Shown: piece after piece, positions 9,804 to 19,519 of the stretch
Layout of the letters: each line of letters starts with the position of its first letter
How positions within the stretch are numbered: the stretch's first letter is position 1
Source of the DNA: Moraxella sp. VT-16-12
GTDB taxonomy: Bacteria > Pseudomonadota > Gammaproteobacteria > Pseudomonadales > Moraxellaceae
Assembly: GCF_002224245.2 (NCBI RefSeq)
Contig: NZ_NKHK02000001.1
Location: forward strand, 248,001-312,000
Direction of reading: 5' to 3'
DNA length: 64,000 nt
Made by a program: the position numbers and the translations under genes
Notes under the pieces: model-generated
The model's database searches: none
The model's input: only the letters and a program-made list of their open reading frames with translations
What the model was told of the DNA's origin: nothing

Positions 9804-10163
9804 ATGCTGACCATTTATGGCATTAAAAATTGCAATACCATGAAAAAAGCCTTTGATTTTTTAAATGATAAAGGCGTGGCGTATGAATTTTTTGATTATA
9901 AAAAGTCAGTGCTGCCAAAGGCGGATTTTGATAAGTTTGTCGTATTATTTGGCGATAAAGTCATCAACAAACAAGGCACAACCTACCGCAAATTTGATGA
10001 TGACACCAAGGCGGTATTGATGAGTGATGACACTTTTGCTATTTATGAGATTATTAAGGACAATCAAAGCGTACTCAAACGCCCAATGGTGATGGGAGAA
10101 TATCAAGGCAAAGAGGTGGCATTGATTGGTTTTGGTGATGAGTGGGAGCAAGTGTTGGCGTGA
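9804..10163 (+). CDS. ArsC/Spx-family thioredoxin-fold protein (YffB-like)
   Basis: A 119-residue thioredoxin-fold protein of the ArsC/Spx superfamily. The N-terminal IYGIKNCNTMKKA places the single active-site Cys at residue 10, as in YffB-type proteins, which have one Cys rather than a CXXC. The C-terminal half has LKRPMVMGE, the usual substrate/anion-binding segment of ArsC-like folds (R in LKRP). It could be a glutathione-dependent reductase or an RNA-polymerase-binding Spx-like factor. Arsenate reduction is unlikely because no ars genes are nearby. TTGGAGTGAGCC precedes the start. It is probably a single-gene transcript. Confidence 0.8.
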   Translation: MLTIYGIKNCNTMKKAFDFLNDKGVAYEFFDYKKSVLPKADFDKFVVLFGDKVINKQGTTYRKFDDDTKAVLMSDDTFAIYEIIKDNQSVLKRPMVMGEYQGKEVALIGFGDEWEQVLA

Positions 10164-10289
10164 TGTGTGGTGATTTGTCATGTGCTTAGCAGTTTGACCA
10201 TGTGGGCAGTTTATCCTATTATCCTAAATTTTATGCCTTTTATCGGAATGTTTCGGTGCTGATGGCTTGTTTGTATTTATTGATAACAT

Positions 10290-10317
10290 TTGTCAAAAAC
10301 TTTTGCTAAAATAGTAT
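10290..10317 (+). promoter_or_regulatory. Possible promoter of the M48 protease gene
   Basis: TTGTCA (10290-10295) and TAGTAT (10312-10317) are spaced by 16 bp and lie 28 bp upstream of the start codon. An overlapping TAAAAT (10307-10312) is an alternative -10. This is a weak match judged by eye. Confidence 0.35.
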
Positions 10318-10344
10318 GAGTTTTTTAGGATAAAGGAAGATGCA

Positions 10345-11217
10345 ATGAAACGTTTTTCTATGGCGGTTGTGAGTGCCACTTTAATGCTTTCTGGCTGTGC
10401 TACGGTGGCGGATTTGACAGGTAATACCAGCACCAGTTTAAATGCCCAAGCCAGCTCAGATTATCAAAAAATTTTAAGCGGTGAATCAATAGACACCACA
10501 TCTGCCACTGCCAAAACAGTACAGCGTGCTTTTATGCGACTGCGTCCTTATGCAGATGCGATGAACAAGACAGGCGTTAAGTTTGATTGGAAAATGACCG
10601 TTGTTCGCTCAAATACGGAGAATGCGTGGGCGATGCCGGGTGGTAAGATGGCATTTTATACAGGGCTTGCTGAAAATCTCAATTTGACCGAAGGTGAAAT
10701 TGCTGCGATTGTTGGTCATGAGATGGGTCATGCCTTACAAGAACATTCCAAAAAACAAGCAGGAGCCAGTGTGTTATCAGGACTGGCGGTGCAGATAGGA
10801 GCAGCAGCCATTCAGTCTAAGACAGGATATAGTGCCGGTGCGGTGAATTTGGGGGCGGATTTATTGCATGAATATGGTTTGGACAAACCTTATTCTCGTA
10901 ATCATGAGTATGAAGCAGATGCCATTGGCATGAAACTGATGGCACAAGCTGGATACAACCCCCAAGACGCCATCAACGTTTGGAAAAAAATGAACGCCAA
11001 GGATTCAAGTGGCAATACAGTCATTGGCAACATCATGTCCACTCACCCCAATAATGACAACCGCATCAAAGCGATGGAAAAGTTATTGCCTGAAAATATG
11101 GCGATTTATCAGGCAAATCAGCAGAAGCATGTGCCTGCCCAAGCGACCACGCCACAAACCAAAAAATCAACATCAAAACCTGCCAAATCCACCAACAAAA
11201 AAACCAACAAACATTAA
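10345..11217 (+). CDS. M48-family metalloprotease lipoprotein
   Basis: A zinc metallopeptidase of 290 residues, anchored as a lipoprotein (signal ending LMLSGC, Cys18) and so probably in the periplasm at a membrane face. The zinc site is complete: HEMGH with His125, Glu126 and His129, and the third ligand Glu190 in EADAIG. Relatives such as LoiP and YcaL take part in outer-membrane protein quality control. The last 40 residues are a disordered Thr/Lys/Pro-rich tail (KKSTSKPAKSTNKKTNK). AAAGGAAGATGCA gives a good ribosome site, and a strong terminator follows, so it is monocistronic. Confidence 0.88.
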   Translation: MKRFSMAVVSATLMLSGCATVADLTGNTSTSLNAQASSDYQKILSGESIDTTSATAKTVQRAFMRLRPYADAMNKTGVKFDWKMTVVRSNTENAWAMPGGKMAFYTGLAENLNLTEGEIAAIVGHEMGHALQEHSKKQAGASVLSGLAVQIGAAAIQSKTGYSAGAVNLGADLLHEYGLDKPYSRNHEYEADAIGMKLMAQAGYNPQDAINVWKKMNAKDSSGNTVIGNIMSTHPNNDNRIKAMEKLLPENMAIYQANQQKHVPAQATTPQTKKSTSKPAKSTNKKTNKH

Positions 11218-11221
11218 CCAA

Positions 11222-11246
11222 AAGCCCCCAATATTGGGGGTTTTTT
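11222..11246 (+). terminator. Rho-independent terminator after the M48 protease gene
   Basis: The perfect palindrome CCCCCAATATTGGGGG (11225-11240) is followed by six Ts. It begins 7 bases after the protease stop codon and also lies next to the end of the convergent DUF4349 gene. Confidence 0.85.
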
Positions 11247-11267
11247 ATGGGTGAAAAACTTAATTGA

Positions 11268-12260
11268 TTATGGTGTGTTATCTTTGGTGTCATCTTGGCG
11301 TGTTTTTTGGCTGTTTTTAGTGGTGCGTAATACTGGTCTAAACCGCCACTTTTTAACTCGCCAAAGAACAACCAGCACAATCATACCAAGTATGAATGCC
11401 CAAAGACTGCTTAGCCACAAGATGAACGCCAAGAAATATCCCCACCCTGCATATAGGCTTTGGATAAATTTATGTCCAAAATTAGCACGATTATCTTTGG
11501 CGATGTGGGCATTTGTATCGGGCATAATCTGCTCAAAAATTTGCGGTTCTTGATAAAGAGTTAGGCTGATGGTGCTAAATGCCACTTGTTCAGCAAGTGC
11601 TTTTCTGTCTAGCTCGGCAAGGGCTTGACGGTATTTTGATTGGGCAATGCTGTCTATATGGGCGGATTTGTCTGTCAAATCGTCCGTCTTGGCGGGATTA
11701 AGGCGTTCCAGATCCGCCTGTTTTTGGGCTTCTATCTGAGCGTGTAGTAGTTCACGCTGTAAGTCTAGTGCCACATCTTTGGCGATGTATTCTTGTTCAT
11801 GCAAAAACACCATTTGTTCTTGTACGTGGTTTAAAAATTCGTTCACACGTTCTTTGGGAATGCGTACGGTCATTTGGCTTTGACGCACGAAATGTGTCAG
11901 CGTTTTAATTTTGCCATCACCAATGGGATAGCTGTGTTTGTCAGTAATTTCATTAAAAATCTGCACTTTTTGTAAATATCCGCCCGTATTTAGCGTTAAA
12001 TCTTCAAGGGTTTTCACTGTTTTAACCACATCTGTTGTGCCAAAATGCACCTTCACATTAACAACAAACCGTTTATCAGCCAAATGAGTTTGTTCATCTT
12101 GAATGGTGCTTTGGCTATTTAGCAAATTGTTGTCTTGTTGTAGTGCAGCGTGTTCGGTGGTATTTTCAGCGACAGCTTGCTCGGCAAATTCATGTTCAGG
12201 AGCTTTTGAGCAAGCAGATAAGATAAATAGGATACATAAGAGCAGGGCAGATTTATGCAT
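11268..12260 (-). CDS. DUF4349-type lipoprotein
   Basis: A 330-residue protein of unknown function resembling the DUF4349 family. It has a lipoprotein signal (CILFILSAC, Cys17), then an acidic/Gln linker. A globular domain starts near VVNVKVHFGTTDVV with repeated VRIPKERVNEFL and a coiled-coil middle (ALDLQRELLHAQIEAQKQADLE is the helical core). Near the C-terminus two close membrane helices (about 275-305) precede a basic KKWRFRPVLRTTK tail. A lipoprotein with C-terminal helices is the usual layout of this family. I prefer the ATG at 12260 over a TTG 12 bases upstream because it gives a standard signal peptide and has GGACATT before it. Confidence 0.75.
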   Translation of the reverse strand: MHKSALLLCILFILSACSKAPEHEFAEQAVAENTTEHAALQQDNNLLNSQSTIQDEQTHLADKRFVVNVKVHFGTTDVVKTVKTLEDLTLNTGGYLQKVQIFNEITDKHSYPIGDGKIKTLTHFVRQSQMTVRIPKERVNEFLNHVQEQMVFLHEQEYIAKDVALDLQRELLHAQIEAQKQADLERLNPAKTDDLTDKSAHIDSIAQSKYRQALAELDRKALAEQVAFSTISLTLYQEPQIFEQIMPDTNAHIAKDNRANFGHKFIQSLYAGWGYFLAFILWLSSLWAFILGMIVLVVLWRVKKWRFRPVLRTTKNSQKTRQDDTKDNTP

Positions 12261-12492
12261 GGCAATGTCCAAGTTTTTTGGATAATATAACGAATTTTTA
12301 CTTTAAAATCAATCGTATATTGGCATAAGGGTGAATGGGGCTAGTGATGAAATTTTATGCTTTTATCTGATTTTTGTGAACATTTATCGTGTTTATGTTG
12401 GTGTTTTAAAATTTTTATGTTAATTTTTGTTCACAAATAAGTATTCATGTATCATCATGATATAAAAATGTAACTTAGTATGGAGTGATTTT

Positions 12493-13386
12493 ATGAAAAA
12501 ACATGCACTTGGCGTATTAACATTGGCGGTTGGTTCATTGTTGACTGCTTGCGGTGGTGGCTCTGGCAGTAGTGGTGTTGTTAGAGATGCGTTGTTGGAT
12601 AGCAAGCCTACGGTGAATAACAATACAACAAATAATGGAGCAAACAACAACGTTCCTGAGAATGGCTCTCCTGAGAATGGCTCTCCTGAGAATGGCTCTC
12701 CTGAGAATGGCTCTCCTGAGAATGGCTCTCCTGAGAACAATAACACAAATACTAATGATTTAAATGAAAATATTACCCCGCCATCAAAGTTAAAGACCAC
12801 TAAATACGGTCAAGTCATCGCTCAGCCAAAAGGTCAAAGTGTTTCTGAGGATATGCTCAAAGAAATACCTAATGTATCAGATATAAAAACACTGATTATC
12901 AATGGACATAAATTTAGTTTGGGTGCAGTAGGAGATTATGCTGGTGTGGATAAACATACCTATAATTTAAACCATGTCAGCTATGGTCTGATTGATGATT
13001 ATGCTCGGTCTCGCATGGAATATGCCTATTATCAAGGCAATCGTACGGTTGATATGCCAAAGTCAGGCGTAGCAAAATATGAAGGCGGTTTGGTGGCTAG
13101 TTGTAATGATGAGTTAGTTTGTCGTAATGAGTATCACTCAGGTAAATCATCATTTGAAGTGAATTTTGGTGAAAAATCTTTAAAAGGTTTACTGTCGGCT
13201 TTGGGGACAACATTGCAGGTTGCTGGTGAGATTCAAGGAAGTACTTTTTCAGGCAATCATCAAGATACTAAAATTTCAGGAGCGTTTTTTGGAGATGATG
13301 CCCAAGAGATGGCGGGCGTGTTTTATCATAAAAATGTTAAAACAGGTCTGGAAGCAGGTGGTGCTTTTGGGGCAACCAAGCAATAA
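12493..13386 (+). CDS. Surface lipoprotein with TbpB-like barrel (Slam-dependent type), PENGS repeats
   Basis: A 297-residue lipoprotein with signal ending SLLTAC (Cys20), then a Gly/Ser and Asn-rich flexible linker. Five tandem PENGS repeats (residues 55-79) and a partial sixth sit in that linker. The C-terminal part contains GAFFGDDAQEMAGVFYH, the pattern found in the C-terminal beta-barrel of transferrin-binding protein B, HpuA, factor-H-binding protein and other Slam-exported lipoproteins. Two Cys (SCNDELVC) could form a disulfide. I infer surface exposure by a Slam translocon; no Slam (DUF560) gene is adjacent. The ligand is unknown (iron/haem protein, complement factor or other). TATGGAGTGATTTT precedes the ATG. 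A terminator follows. Confidence 0.7.
   Translation: MKKHALGVLTLAVGSLLTACGGGSGSSGVVRDALLDSKPTVNNNTTNNGANNNVPENGSPENGSPENGSPENGSPENGSPENNNTNTNDLNENITPPSKLKTTKYGQVIAQPKGQSVSEDMLKEIPNVSDIKTLIINGHKFSLGAVGDYAGVDKHTYNLNHVSYGLIDDYARSRMEYAYYQGNRTVDMPKSGVAKYEGGLVASCNDELVCRNEYHSGKSSFEVNFGEKSLKGLLSALGTTLQVAGEIQGSTFSGNHQDTKISGAFFGDDAQEMAGVFYHKNVKTGLEAGGAFGATKQ
12655..12737 (+). repeat. 15-bp tandem repeat, five full copies plus part of a sixth
   Basis: The unit CCTGAGAATGGCTCT is repeated five times without change at 12655-12729, followed by CCTGAGAA (12730-12737). It encodes PENGS in the lipoprotein linker. Because the unit is 15 bp, copy-number change would alter linker length but not the frame. Confidence 0.97.
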
Positions 13387-13393
13387 AGTATCA

Positions 13394-13426
13394 AAAAAGC
13401 CAAGTGAAATGCTTGGCTTTTTATTT
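13394..13426 (+). terminator. Bidirectional terminator between the surface lipoprotein and argB
   Basis: AAAAAGCCAAG (13394-13404) pairs with CTTGGCTTTTT (13412-13422) around a 7-base loop. T-tracts on both strands suit both convergent genes. Confidence 0.9.
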
Positions 13427-13432
13427 GTCAGT

Positions 13433-14859
<1,427 letters not shown>

Positions 14860-15013
14860 GATTTGCCCTGATGATTAATTGATGATGATTGTTTAAAGAT
14901 TGATAAAATACATCAAATTTTTGATGTTTCTATCCATAAGTTTTGCTAATAAATGGGTGATAAAAGTTAAAACATCAACTGGTTTTGGTTGTTATTGGTT
15001 GGTGTGTTTGATA

Positions 15014-15047
15014 CAAAAACACCCAAAAACCACATGATTTTTGGGTG
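15014..15047 (-). terminator. Terminator of the rhodanese-grxC-secB operon
   Basis: On the minus strand CACCCAAAAA pairs with TTTTTGGGTG (plus positions 15038-15047 and 15020-15029) around an 8-base loop and is followed by TTTTTG. It lies 16 bases past the secB stop codon. Confidence 0.85.
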
Positions 15048-15063
15048 CTGTGTATGGTAAGTA

Positions 15064-15498
15064 TTAAGCGTTGCCTTCGTTTTGGCTTTGCAAGAATGCT
15101 TGCTCAAAATTAACAGGGGCAAGCAACAGCTGTGGGAAACTGCCACGAGCAACAATGTCGCTGATGACTTCACGAGCATAAGGGAAAAGCACATTTGGGC
15201 AATAGGCATTGAGCAGATGTGGCATATCAGCTTCTGGGATGTTGCGTAGTACAAAAATCCCTGCTTGTTGAACTTCGGCAACAAAAGCGGTACTACCAGC
15301 ATTTTTGGCGGTAACATTGACAGTTAGGACGACTTCTTTGTGGTCTTCATCAAGGTCAGAACTTGCGGTGGTCAGACCAATGTCAAGCTCAGGTTGCCAT
15401 TCTTTGGTGAATACTTCGGCACTAGGCACTTCTAGCGAGATGTCTTTAACGTAGATACGTTCAAGACCAAGCTGTGGGGCGTTTTGTTCATCTGACAT
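15064..15498 (-). CDS. secB: Protein-export chaperone SecB
   Basis: Cytoplasmic tetrameric chaperone that keeps preproteins unfolded and hands them to SecA. The 144-residue protein has the typical start ([17 protein letters not shown]) and the core segment [15 protein letters not shown]. The [24 protein letters not shown] run is also typical, here ending in the substrate-groove segment [24 protein letters not shown] precedes the ATG. It is the last gene of a rhodanese-grxC-secB operon like yibN-grxC-secB of enterobacteria; gpsA does not follow. Confidence 0.97.
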   Translation of the reverse strand: MSDEQNAPQLGLERIYVKDISLEVPSAEVFTKEWQPELDIGLTTASSDLDEDHKEVVLTVNVTAKNAGSTAFVAEVQQAGIFVLRNIPEADMPHLLNAYCPNVLFPYAREVISDIVARGSFPQLLLAPVNFEQAFLQSQNEGNA

Positions 15499-15525
15499 GG
15501 ATTGCTCCTAATGGTGAATGGAAAA

Positions 15526-15786
15526 TTAGTTGGCTAACAGTTCATCAAGTTTGCCTTGGCGGTTTAGGGCATCAAGGTCGCTAAAACCACCGATGAACGT
15601 ATCACCGATAAAAATCTTTGGCACGGTGCGGTAATGATTGGTTTTAACCGCCACTTCGTCTGTTTCAGCTTGACTCATGCCAAAAACATCAATCTCTGTA
15701 TAAGCCACGCCTTTTTGGTCAAGCAGTCGCTTGGCACTAATGCAGTAGGGGCAAGTGGCTTTTGAGTAGATGGTTACGGGTTTCAT
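15526..15786 (-). CDS. grxC: Glutaredoxin 3
   Basis: A small (86 residues) dithiol glutaredoxin that reduces disulfides and glutathionylated proteins with glutathione. The active site is CPYC at residues 12-15. The cis-proline segment TVPKIFIGDTFIGG and the C-terminal GGFSDLDAL glutathione-binding segment are present. It lies 27 bases upstream of secB in the same operon. GGAAACTTTT precedes the start. Confidence 0.96.
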   Translation of the reverse strand: MKPVTIYSKATCPYCISAKRLLDQKGVAYTEIDVFGMSQAETDEVAVKTNHYRTVPKIFIGDTFIGGFSDLDALNRQGKLDELLAN

Positions 15787-15866
15787 AAAAGTTTCCTATA
15801 CACAAACTGTTATTATAACTGCCCTAAATCATGAATTCAACTTAAAACATCAGTAATAAAAAGGTG

Positions 15867-16286
15867 CTATTTTTTGGCAGTTTTTGGTGTGGTTAAGGGC
15901 AGTCCTGATGATTGGTAGTTGATGATACCGCCTTCTAGTCGCATGGCATTGGGTTTGCCCACAAGCTGTACTGCCATGCCCGCTTGCATGCCCATATCGC
16001 ACACAAATATGATGGGTGTGGTGATGGTCTGTAGCTCAGGTAAATGGGTTTTAAGCTCGGTAAAAGGAATGTTGCGAGAGCCTGCAATGTGTCCTGTGGC
16101 AAATTTTTTGGCAGGGCGAATATCAATGACTTGGGCGTTTTCATTGTTCATGAGCATACCTAAGGCATTGGGAGCAACTTTTTTGCCACTTCTTTTGCTT
16201 TCTAAGGTAAAAAACATGATGGCAAGCACAAATAAAATCCCAAATAATATGGGGTGATTGCCCATAAATTCAAACCAGCGTTCCAC
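15867..16286 (-). CDS. Membrane-anchored rhodanese-like protein (YibN-like)
   Basis: A 139-residue protein with one N-terminal membrane helix (about residues 11-28) and a cytoplasmic rhodanese domain. The domain has VIDIRPAKKFATGHIAGSRN and the catalytic loop IIFVCDMGMQAG with Cys96, so sulfurtransferase activity is possible. The loop is CDMGMQ rather than the classical CxxGxR form. The start is a GTG at 16284-16286 with TTTGGAG placed correctly upstream; no in-frame ATG fits better. It heads the operon with grxC and secB, as yibN does in E. coli. Confidence 0.88.
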   Translation of the reverse strand: MERWFEFMGNHPILFGILFVLAIMFFTLESKRSGKKVAPNALGMLMNNENAQVIDIRPAKKFATGHIAGSRNIPFTELKTHLPELQTITTPIIFVCDMGMQAGMAVQLVGKPNAMRLEGGIINYQSSGLPLTTPKTAKK

Positions 16287-16431
16287 ATTTACTCCAAAGC
16301 TGTGTACAAACTATTTATTATACCCTAAAATCATCGGGTGTGTTGAGAGTTGATAACACATTTTACAAATAGGTAATGATTTGGCAACATAATGGCAGTT
16401 GTTTTTCAAAATTACGTTGAGTATGAAATAG

Positions 16432-17472
16432 TTAGTAATGTTTGGCTTTGGGGTGATGGTTTGCTTCGGCAACCAAGGTATTAAAACTTTCCACTCGCCG
16501 TGATAGCACTTTGCCATCTGCCACCGCTTGCCAAAAGGCACAGCCCTTAGCACTTTGGCTGTGATTACAGTCTCTAAATTGACACTGCCCATGCAAATCA
16601 TTGAGCTCATCAAAACCTTTTAAAATGTCATTACTTTGTAGGTGCCAAATGCCATATTCACGAATGCCGGGGCTGTCTATGATGCCCCCTTTATCAAGAT
16701 TAGCAGGGTCATAAGCAAACAGTCGGCTGGTGGTGGTGGTGTGCTGACCAAGTTGTGAGTTTTGTGAGATGATGTTGGTTGCTTGCATGGCGTGGGGTAA
16801 TAAGTGATTGATTAAACTGGATTTTCCAACCCCTGATTGTCCTGCAAAAATGACCAATTTACCATCAATATGCTGGCGTAGCTCATCAAGACCTATTTGT
16901 TCGTTGGCAGATGTGGTGATGACATCAAAGTGATATTTTTTGCCAAGTGATTGATATTCTTGTAAAATTTTAAGACTGGTAGGGTGCTCGGCAAGCAAGT
17001 CTGCTTTATTTAATACCAATAATGGATTTACATTTGATAAGCGACTAATCAGCAAATAGCGGTCTATCAATTCGGTAGCAGGTTTGGGCAGAGGGGCAAA
17101 CACCACCACAAGCATGGCAATATTGCTGGCAACAGGTTTAATTTTGTGGTAACGGTCAGGACGAGCAATGAGCGTGGTGCGTGGCAACACGGACTCTATC
17201 ACGCCTGTGTTTGTGGTGGTATCGGTGGTAAAACCCACAACATCACCAACCGTCAAGGGCGGTAGCGTGGTGCGAGCATGACAACGCCACACATCACCTG
17301 TTTGTGTGCTGTTTGTGGTTTTTGGTGGTATGGTTGTTTGCACATCTAGCTGTTTGCCAAAGTGGGAGATGACCACCCCTGTGGCAAGCACGCCATCATC
17401 AATGCTTTGGTGATTTTTTTGGATTTGGCGTGTTTGGTTTTGGGTGAGTTTACGTTTTTTGATAAAAGTCAT
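16432..17472 (-). CDS. rsgA: Ribosome small-subunit-dependent GTPase A
   Basis: A circularly permuted GTPase that checks late 30S maturation. Domains in order: OB fold, GTPase with the G4 motif LNKADLL before G1 GQSGVGKSSLIN and G3 DSPG, and a C-terminal zinc knuckle (CQFRDCNHSQSAKGC). I start at ATG 17472 (346 residues), which gives KKRKLTQNQTRQIQ, the usual RsgA N-terminus. A TTG at 17511 would add 13 residues. The Shine-Dalgarno is weak. Gaps of 145 and 209 bp to its neighbours suggest a separate transcript. Confidence 0.94.
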   Translation of the reverse strand: MTFIKKRKLTQNQTRQIQKNHQSIDDGVLATGVVISHFGKQLDVQTTIPPKTTNSTQTGDVWRCHARTTLPPLTVGDVVGFTTDTTTNTGVIESVLPRTTLIARPDRYHKIKPVASNIAMLVVVFAPLPKPATELIDRYLLISRLSNVNPLLVLNKADLLAEHPTSLKILQEYQSLGKKYHFDVITTSANEQIGLDELRQHIDGKLVIFAGQSGVGKSSLINHLLPHAMQATNIISQNSQLGQHTTTTSRLFAYDPANLDKGGIIDSPGIREYGIWHLQSNDILKGFDELNDLHGQCQFRDCNHSQSAKGCAFWQAVADGKVLSRRVESFNTLVAEANHHPKAKHY

Positions 17473-17681
17473 GACATCATTGGGTGCAAATTTAAAAAGA
17501 TTGTAGCCCAAAAAAATAGCCCTGCCAAGTCTTAATATGTTTTATGAGCTATCCATTCATCAAATAATGCCTATTAAAAGTAAGATAAATCATGACGCAT
17601 CATTAAACATTCATAAATCAGCGCCATAAATCTAAGTAAAATACAAAAACCAATCAATTGATGATAACCAAGTTTGGGTAA

Positions 17682-18014
17682 TCACTTTGTAATCCCTGTA
17701 TATTTCTTAAAATTTTGAGCATAGTCATCGATATTGTCGGCAAGCATTTTTTGGTATTGCTTGGTATAAAACTCAATGATGTCCGCTTTTTCTTTGGCAA
17801 AGTCATCGCCTTTGACAAAACCAATACTGGCAGCAGATACCGCAAAACGAGCAGCAGCATAGGTGAGACTGGCGGCCACTTGACCTGCGTGTGAGTTTGG
17901 TGATAGCTGACTGTTGGCAAGGGTGATGATGCTGTCCGCACGCTCAAAAAAAGCGTTGGCATCAGTGGGAAGTTGGGCGGTGTTTTCGCTGATTTGCTCG
18001 TTGATGGTTGTCAT
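17682..18014 (-). CDS. DUF3144-type protein
   Basis: A 110-residue soluble, mostly helical protein resembling DUF3144, a family of unknown function in gammaproteobacteria. Recognisable segments are FFERADSIITLAN near the N-terminus, and AASLTYAAARFAVSAA and IEFYTKQYQKMLADNIDDY later. No catalytic residues or membrane segments are seen. TAGGAAATACC precedes the ATG. It lies downstream of metK beyond a terminator, so it is probably transcribed alone. Confidence 0.8.
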   Translation of the reverse strand: MTTINEQISENTAQLPTDANAFFERADSIITLANSQLSPNSHAGQVAASLTYAAARFAVSAASIGFVKGDDFAKEKADIIEFYTKQYQKMLADNIDDYAQNFKKYTGITK

Positions 18015-18057
18015 GGTATTTCCTAAAATTTAAAAATAGGTTGGCTTGATATGATTA

Positions 18058-18086
18058 AAAAAGCCAATCACAGACTGGCTTTTATT
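18058..18086 (-). terminator. Terminator of metK
   Basis: On the minus strand AAAGCCA and TGGCTTT (plus positions 18076-18082 and 18060-18066) pair around a 9-base loop and are followed by TTTAATC. It lies about 20 bases after the metK stop codon. Confidence 0.75.
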
Positions 18087-18101
18087 TGATGTGATGGCAA
18101 A

Positions 18102-19268
18102 CTACCACTTAGCATCCGCTTTTAAGATGTCTGCCTTGTCAGTTTTTTCCCACGTAAAGGCGTGGTCTGTGCCATGACGACCAAAATGCCCGTAACTGGC
18201 GGTAACTTCATACATTGGCTGCAGTAAATCTAGCATACGAGTAATGCCGTAGGGGCTTAGGTCAAAATGGGTACGAATCAGGCGAATGATTTCATCATTG
18301 GAGACTTTGCCAGTATTAAAGGTATTGACTGAGATGGAAGTTGGTTCAGCCACACCAATGGCGTAGGACACTTGCACTTCAATACGCTCGGCAAGCCCTG
18401 CTGCCACGATGTTTTTGGAGACATAACGCCCCGCATAAGCTGCCGAACGGTCAACCTTTGATGGGTCTTTGCCACTAAATGCCCCACCACCGTGGCGAGC
18501 CATACCGCCGTAGGTATCTACGATGATTTTACGCCCTGTCAAGCCAGCGTCGCCCACAGGTCCACCGATGACAAATTTGCCTGTGGGATTGATGTGATAT
18601 TTGGTGCCGGCGTGCAAAAGCTCAGCAGGGATTACTTGTTTGATAATCTCTTCCATCACCGCTTCGTGTAAGTCGCTTTGGCTAATCTCTGGGGCGTGCT
18701 GAGTGGAGAGCACCAAAGCATCAATGGCAAGTGGGCGATGAGCGTCATCATAACGCAAACTTACCTGAGCTTTGGCGTCAGGGCGTAGCCAAGGCAGTGT
18801 GCCATCTTTACGCAGTTTGGCTTGACGCTCCATTAGGCGGTGAGCCAGTTCAATGGGAGCAGGCATGAGTACATCGGTTTCGTTGCAGGCATAGCCAAAC
18901 ATCAAGCCTTGGTCGCCTGCACCTTGGTCTTCTGGGCGTTGTCTGTCCACGCCTTGGGCGATTTCAGGCGACTGTTTGCCAATCATGTTAATCACCGCAC
19001 AGCTGCTGCCATCAAAGCCCAAATCACTGTGGTTATAGCCGATTTTATTGACTGTACGGCGAACGATGGCTTCTACGTCTATGTTGGCGTGCGTGCTAAT
19101 CTCGCCGGCCAGCACCACCGCGCCTGTCTTTACCAATGTTTCGCACGCCACACGAGCGTCTTTGTCTTGGCTTAAAATCTCATCAAGCAGAGCGTCAGAG
19201 ATTTGGTCTGCCATCTTGTCGGGGTGTCCTTCTGAGACAGACTCTGAGGTAAATAGTTGATAATTCAT
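18102..19268 (-). CDS. metK: S-adenosylmethionine synthetase
   Basis: Makes S-adenosylmethionine from methionine and ATP. The 388-residue protein carries the family signatures: [13 protein letters not shown] (ATP/Mg site), [32 protein letters not shown] and the P-loop-like [16 protein letters not shown]. The end [15 protein letters not shown] is also typical. The start codon has no clear Shine-Dalgarno (AAAATCCT precedes it). It is preceded by about 165 bases of leader with apparent RNA structure, described separately. metH, which supplies methionine, is also in this window but far away. Confidence 0.97.
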   Translation of the reverse strand: MNYQLFTSESVSEGHPDKMADQISDALLDEILSQDKDARVACETLVKTGAVVLAGEISTHANIDVEAIVRRTVNKIGYNHSDLGFDGSSCAVINMIGKQSPEIAQGVDRQRPEDQGAGDQGLMFGYACNETDVLMPAPIELAHRLMERQAKLRKDGTLPWLRPDAKAQVSLRYDDAHRPLAIDALVLSTQHAPEISQSDLHEAVMEEIIKQVIPAELLHAGTKYHINPTGKFVIGGPVGDAGLTGRKIIVDTYGGMARHGGGAFSGKDPSKVDRSAAYAGRYVSKNIVAAGLAERIEVQVSYAIGVAEPTSISVNTFNTGKVSNDEIIRLIRTHFDLSPYGITRMLDLLQPMYEVTASYGHFGRHGTDHAFTWEKTDKADILKADAKW

Positions 19269-19444
19269 AGGATTTTCACAATTTAAATTAAAAAACTTAC
19301 GACATTCTGGTGGCTTTTCATCATTTGCCTTGATGAAAGATAAAACGATAAAATGGCAAATCTAGGCTTGACAGAACAGGCAATGCCCAAAATCGTAAGG
19401 CGAGAATATCTATCATTTATGTAGATATTTGGGGGTGAATTATA
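19269..19444 (-). promoter_or_regulatory. metK leader: candidate structured RNA with a -10 box
   Basis: On the minus strand a TATAAT (19439-19444) lies about 170 bases before metK. The leader then shows: an 8-bp hairpin AATATCTA/TAGATATT (19422-19429 with 19405-19412); a long-range 7-bp match CTTACGA/TCGTAAG (19393-19399 with 19296-19302), followed at once by six Us (19295-19290); and inside it an 8-bp hairpin TTTCATCA/TGATGAAA (19331-19338 with 19316-19323). That hairpin's loop AGGCAAA can pair with ATTTGCC at 19355-19361, a possible pseudoknot. The layout resembles a riboswitch or attenuator, but it matches no SAM riboswitch class that I can recall. A 31-codon ORF (19321-19416) overlaps the region and could be a leader peptide instead. 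The -35 is poor. Confidence 0.4.
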
Positions 19445-19519
19445 CATGATTTTTATTAAAAAAGGGCTGATAAACAAAAAAATATTTTCAATCAAGGATG
19501 AATGACGTTCATTAAAATT

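Noticed and set aside
12655-12737. Short direct repeats that could be a CRISPR array
   Set aside because: Units are 15 bp, perfectly tandem without spacers, and encode PENGS in frame in a lipoprotein.
12420-12800. Minus-strand ORF with repeated GEPFS units
   Set aside because: It is the antisense shadow of the PENGS repeats; it has no ribosome site and no family likeness.
19321-19416. 31-codon ORF in the metK leader as a true leader peptide
   Set aside because: It has no Shine-Dalgarno and no Met run; kept only as an alternative explanation.
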